A stretch of 9,493 nt of DNA from Alphaproteobacteria bacterium (GTDB lineage: Bacteria; Pseudomonadota; Alphaproteobacteria; ATCC43930; CGMCC-115725), in the NCBI GenBank assembly GCA_019237175.1, contig JAFAHP010000163.1, forward strand, positions 1-9,493. Direction: 5' to 3'. A model generated the notes under the pieces. It was given only the letters and a program-made list of their open reading frames with translations. It was not told where the DNA came from and ran no database searches. Both the position numbers and the translations under genes were made by a program. The first letter of the stretch is position 1. Every line of letters starts with the position of its first letter. Positions 6,537 to 9,493 of this stretch are shown piece by piece.

Positions 6537-7427
6537 TTACCGTACGTCTTCTAGGCGTTTCCTCCCTAAACTTGGGCCGAGCTCAGCTGCGGCCCATTTT
6601 TTTCGGCTGCACGCCTTGCCGCTAAACCGCTGATCATTCTCGACAACTTGATCGGGTTCGAAATCGGGCAGAGCCGCCACCTCGCGATAAATCGGAGCGA
6701 AGTCCGGTCGGGTCGCCTCGAACAATTGGTCGAAGCTGTCGATCACGAAATAGGTATCCTGAAAGCGGTCGATGCGATAGCAGGTGCGCATCACCCGGCG
6801 CAGGTCGAACACCAGGCGGTGCGGGTGCGGATCGCCGAGGCAATAAACCGATTCACTACCCGACGACAAAATCCCCGATCCGTAAATGCGTAATCCGTCT
6901 GATGTCGAAATCAGCCCGAACTCGACGGTGTACCAATAGAGGCGCGCTAAACGCTCGAGATGACCCAGGCCCCGCGCCTTGAGCCCGCCCTGGCCATAGG
7001 CCTGCATATAGTCGGCAAAGACCGGATCCATCAACAGCGGCACGTGGCCGAAGATGTCGTGAAAGATATCCGGCTCCTGCAGGTAATCGAGCTGATCGCG
7101 GCGGCGGATAAAGCAGGTTGACGGAAAGCGGCGCCGCGCCAGCAAATCGAAAAAAACCGCGTCCGGAACAAGCCCGGGTACAGCGACGATACGCCATCGG
7201 GTGGTCCGGTCGAGGATCTCGCTGAGACGCCGGAAGTCGGGGATCCCGTTAGCCGCCACGCCGAGAGCGCCGAGCCCATCGAGGTATTCCCGGCAGGCGC
7301 GGCCCGCCAGGAGCCTCTCCTGACGCTCGAAGAGCAGCCTCCAGACCGCGTGCTCTTCCTCGGTATAGGCCGCCCATTTCTGCTCGATGGTGTAATCCGG
7401 GGCCGCTTCGGGCCCGATCCCGCTCAT
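6537..7427 (-). CDS. phhA: Phenylalanine 4-hydroxylase
   Basis: PhhA is a tetrahydropterin-dependent iron monooxygenase converting L-Phe to L-Tyr (EC 1.14.16.1). The aromatic amino acid hydroxylase catalytic core is complete: substrate-region block RRRDQLDYLQEPDIFHDIFGH, with the iron ligands His123 and His128 in HDIFGHVPLL, and Glu169 in YWYTVEFGL as the third ligand; IYGSGILSS and SFDQLFEAT follow. There is no N-terminal ACT regulatory domain, as usual for bacteria. I chose the ATG at 7425-7427 (296 residues) because GGAG lies 7 nt upstream; the ATG at 7451 has no ribosome-binding site. The last ~25 residues form a basic tail of unknown role that also encodes a plus-strand terminator hairpin. 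No phhB (carbinolamine dehydratase) or further tyrosine-catabolism gene is in the window. The gene follows the amidohydrolase by 75 bp and may be cotranscribed. Confidence 0.95.
   Translation of the reverse strand: MSGIGPEAAPDYTIEQKWAAYTEEEHAVWRLLFERQERLLAGRACREYLDGLGALGVAANGIPDFRRLSEILDRTTRWRIVAVPGLVPDAVFFDLLARRRFPSTCFIRRRDQLDYLQEPDIFHDIFGHVPLLMDPVFADYMQAYGQGGLKARGLGHLERLARLYWYTVEFGLISTSDGLRIYGSGILSSGSESVYCLGDPHPHRLVFDLRRVMRTCYRIDRFQDTYFVIDSFDQLFEATRPDFAPIYREVAALPDFEPDQVVENDQRFSGKACSRKKWAAAELGPSLGRKRLEDVR
6573..6603 (+). terminator. Rho-independent terminator, plus strand, inside the 3' end of phhA
   Basis: TGGGCCG (6573-6579) and CGGCCCA (6590-6596) form a perfect 7-bp stem that can extend by AG/CT to a CTCAG loop, with one bulged G. 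Seven T residues follow directly (6597-6603). The T-run lies only on the plus-strand side, so it would stop plus-strand transcription, antisense to phhA. On the minus strand the hairpin is followed only by AAGTTTAGG, a poor terminator. It may be a chance structure within coding DNA. Confidence 0.5.
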
Positions 7428-7447
7428 CAAATCACTCCGACGACGCT

Positions 7448-7468
7448 CCATTCGCTAGGTGAGAATGG
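7448..7468. promoter_or_regulatory. Inverted repeat just upstream of phhA
   Basis: CCATTC (7448-7453) and GAATGG (7463-7468) are perfect 6-bp arms around a 9-nt spacer, 20 bp upstream of the chosen phhA start, in the 75-bp gap after the amidohydrolase gene. It could be an operator or a small mRNA hairpin in the intercistronic leader. A match this short can arise by chance. Confidence 0.3.
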
Positions 7469-7502
7469 CGGCGCGACGAGTCAATCGCAGCTTGTAGGCC
7501 GA

Positions 7503-8411
7503 TCAGTCGATTTCAGATAGACGCTCCTCGGCGGCGCGCGCCAACTGGCCCACGAATTCGGCCAATTCTCTGACGAGCGAAGCAAAACGCGGCCTACGCC
7601 GGTAGCTCCGCTCGTCCATGTAGAGCGCGCGGTTGATCTCGACCTGCAATGCATGCCGCCGACGCGGCGGATAGCCGTAATGCTCGGTTGTGTAACCCCC
7701 GGCATAGGGTGCGTTGATCGCAACGGTAAAGCCGCGAACCGAAAAAAAGCGCCGCGCCGCCTCGAGTATCTCAGGGGCACAGGCCGTGCCGTGGCAGTCG
7801 CCAAGGACGATGTCGGCTGCCGCCGCGCCGCATATCGAGCCGGCGGCAGACGGCATCGAATGGCAATCGACCAATAGATAGCCGCCAAACACAGCCTCGG
7901 TTTCTTCGACCAGCCGGTGCAATGCTTGGTGATAGGGATAATAAAGCCCGTCGATACGGCGTTGCGCTTCGACAAAACGCAGCTTGCTCGCGTAGATTTC
8001 CTCGCCATTGGCGACGACCCGTGCGATCGTACCGAGGCCCATCCGCACGCGGGGTGAGGCGGCGTTGACAAAATGTGGCAACGCGTCCGAGAACATCGCC
8101 GGGTCGAGTTCATAGGGTTCGCGGTTGACGTCGAGATAGGCGCGCGGAAACCGCGCCGACAACAGCGGCGCGCCGAGACCCGGCGCCGCGGCAAACAGCT
8201 CGTCGACAAAGCTGTCTTCGGAGCGACGAAGTGCCAACGGATCGAGACGCGAGGCCGAGACAAAGTCAACGGGATAGTCCGAGCCGCTATGCGGCGAGGC
8301 GAAGATCAACGGCAGCCGTTTTCCGATCGGCCGGCGCAGCTCCAACGTCGCATCTGCGGTCTCGCCATCCATCAAGCAAAGCTTAGAGTGCGGCTGCAAA
8401 ACTGTCATCAT
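7503..8411 (-). CDS. N-formylglutamate amidohydrolase family protein (HutG-like)
   Basis: Family members hydrolyse N-formyl-L-glutamate to L-glutamate and formate, the last step of one histidine degradation route; the family also contains proteins of unproven substrate. Signatures in the 302-residue product are SPHSG (39-43), EDSFVDEL (65-72), RAYLDVNREPYELDP (90-104), LLVDCHSMP (179-187) and PYAGGYTTEHYG (235-246); the His and Asp/Glu residues in these blocks are likely zinc and substrate ligands. I chose the ATG at 8409-8411, preceded by GGTGG 5 nt upstream. A GTG at 8418-8420 and the adjacent ATG at 8406-8408 are alternatives. It is divergent from the aldo/keto reductase and precedes phhA. 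No other hut genes (hutH, hutU, hutI, hutF) are visible, so a role in histidine use is not established and I give no symbol. Confidence 0.88.
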   Translation of the reverse strand: MMTVLQPHSKLCLMDGETADATLELRRPIGKRLPLIFASPHSGSDYPVDFVSASRLDPLALRRSEDSFVDELFAAAPGLGAPLLSARFPRAYLDVNREPYELDPAMFSDALPHFVNAASPRVRMGLGTIARVVANGEEIYASKLRFVEAQRRIDGLYYPYHQALHRLVEETEAVFGGYLLVDCHSMPSAAGSICGAAAADIVLGDCHGTACAPEILEAARRFFSVRGFTVAINAPYAGGYTTEHYGYPPRRRHALQVEINRALYMDERSYRRRPRFASLVRELAEFVGQLARAAEERLSEID

Positions 8412-8420
8412 CGACGCCAC

Positions 8421-8444
8421 CGCAAATGCGACGCGCGCATTGCG
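8421..8444. promoter_or_regulatory. Imperfect inverted repeat in the divergent intergenic region
   Basis: CGCAAATGCG (8421-8430) and CGCATTGCG (8436-8444) are near-perfect inverted arms, differing by one missing T, in the 98-bp gap between the divergent amidohydrolase and aldo/keto reductase genes. The position suits an operator shared by two divergent promoters. No clear -35/-10 pair could be assigned on either strand, and neither neighbour is a regulator. Confidence 0.3.
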
Positions 8445-8509
8445 GTCAGCGCCGCTAACACGCCTCAGGCCCGCCGCATCGCCGCCAAACCTCTGTGGGA
8501 AAGAGATAA

Positions 8510-9490
8510 ATGCAGCGTCGCAAGCTCGGAGAATTGGAAGTCGGGGCGATCGGCCTCGGCTGTGCGACGATGACGCCGTTTTACGGCGAGCCCGACCCCG
8601 CCGCCGCGATTGCGGCCTTGGAACGCGCGGCTGAACTCGGCGTCGACATGCTCGACACTGCCGATGCCTATGGTCAGGGCAGCAACGAGGAATTGATCGC
8701 CCACGTCCTCAAGCGGCGCCGCGACAAATACGTCGTTGCCACCAAATTCGGCAATATGGGGCGTAATCCCGACGGGTCGGCAAAAGGCGAGGGAAGCCCG
8801 GAATACGTGCGCCGCGCCTGCGAGAAGAGCCTCCTCCGGCTCGGGACGGATATGATCGACCTCTATTACATACACCGTGTTGATCCGAGAGTGCCGATCG
8901 AGGAAACGATCGGCGCCATGAGCGAACTGGTGCGCGCGGGCAAGGTTCGGTTTCTGGGTATCTCGGAAGCGGGTGCAGACACGATCCGCCGCGCTCATGC
9001 GATCCATCGCTTGTCGGCGGTGCAGGTCGAGTATTCGTTGTGGTCGCGCGATGTGGAGAGCACCGTTCTACCGCTCTGCCAAGAGCTCGGCATCGGCTTG
9101 GTCGCCTACAGCCCGCTCGGTCGCGGCTTTCTGAGCGGCACCATCAACGCGCGCGACGATTTGGGCGCCAACGACGCGCGCCGCACGATGCCGCGGTTTG
9201 TGGGTGAGAATTTGCGCCGCAACCTCGGTCTCGTCGCTAAGCTGAGACGGCTCGCCGCCACCGAAAACTGCACGCCGGCACAGCTTGCGATCGCCTGGGG
9301 ATTATCGCGCGGAGACTTTATCGTTCCGATCCCTGGAACCAGCCGCCCGCACCGGCTCGAGGAAAATGCCGGCGCCGCCGACCTCACGCTGTCCACCGCG
9401 ATGTTGGCCGCGCTCGATGCGATCTTCCGGCCGGGGGCCGCAGCCGGCCCGCGCTACTCCGAGGCCTATGCTCGGACACTCGGGATCTGA
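8510..9490 (+). CDS. Aldo/keto reductase
   Basis: This 326-residue protein is an NADPH-dependent aldo/keto reductase of the YakC/AKR13-like type, a cytoplasmic TIM-barrel oxidoreductase acting on aldehydes or ketones; the physiological substrate is unknown. The catalytic tetrad is complete: Asp49 and Tyr54 in DTADAYG, Lys79 in ATKFGNMG, and His122 in YYIHRVD. Further signatures are KVRFLGISEA, QVEYSLWSR, GLVAYSPLGRGFLSG and the C-terminal cofactor-phosphate region IPGTSRPHRLEEN. The ATG at 8510-8512 is the natural start since MQRRKLGELEVGAIGLGC is the expected first strand, and a purine-rich GGGAAAGAG lies just upstream. It is divergent from the amidohydrolase gene, with 98 bp between the starts, and its stop is 3 bp from the window end, so any downstream partner is unseen. 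Confidence 0.94.
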   Translation: MQRRKLGELEVGAIGLGCATMTPFYGEPDPAAAIAALERAAELGVDMLDTADAYGQGSNEELIAHVLKRRRDKYVVATKFGNMGRNPDGSAKGEGSPEYVRRACEKSLLRLGTDMIDLYYIHRVDPRVPIEETIGAMSELVRAGKVRFLGISEAGADTIRRAHAIHRLSAVQVEYSLWSRDVESTVLPLCQELGIGLVAYSPLGRGFLSGTINARDDLGANDARRTMPRFVGENLRRNLGLVAKLRRLAATENCTPAQLAIAWGLSRGDFIVPIPGTSRPHRLEENAGAADLTLSTAMLAALDAIFRPGAAAGPRYSEAYARTLGI

Positions 9491-9493
9491 TCC

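Noticed and set aside
8465..9007. 180-codon minus-strand frame opposite the aldo/keto reductase
   Set aside because: It is antisense to a gene with a complete catalytic tetrad and shows no protein-family signal.

Overview
The window reads as chromosomal DNA from a GC-rich proteobacterium. The style of the OtsB, PhhA and Glk proteins and the compact operons suggest an alphaproteobacterium, but no marker here fixes the taxon. Eight genes are supported. Seven lie on the minus strand and one, an aldo/keto reductase, on the plus strand at the right end. I see no transposon, phage, CRISPR, rRNA or tRNA.

Layout from the right (transcription order of the minus-strand genes): (a) 8510-9490 (+), aldo/keto reductase, divergent from (b) an N-formylglutamate amidohydrolase-family gene, 7503-8411 (-), and (c) phenylalanine 4-hydroxylase phhA, 6537-7427 (-). 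Then comes an AT-richer gap (5952-6536) holding a split direct repeat, a small palindrome and a possible plus-strand small RNA that ends in a terminator inside the 3' end of phhA. Next is (d) the trehalose/glucose operon otsB-otsA-glk, 5951 to 2700 (-). After a 291-bp gap with a plausible sigma70 promoter comes (e) a three-gene operon from 2408 past the left edge: a DUF1445 (YcsI/D-glutamate cyclase N-domain) gene, a DUF4392 (D-glutamate cyclase C-domain) gene and the N-terminal half of a MurL-type UDP-MurNAc-L-Ala-L-Glu epimerase.

How they fit together: OtsA and OtsB make trehalose from UDP-glucose and glucose-6-phosphate. Glk supplies glucose-6-phosphate from free glucose, closing a trehalose recycling loop. 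The left operon joins two activities acting on glutamate stereochemistry. MurL makes D-Glu in situ on the peptidoglycan precursor, and D-glutamate cyclase removes free D-Glu as 5-oxo-D-proline. In mammals the two cyclase domains are one fused protein; here they are separate adjacent genes, and the second is translationally overlapped with murL. I consider this D-Glu module the most interesting item in the window.
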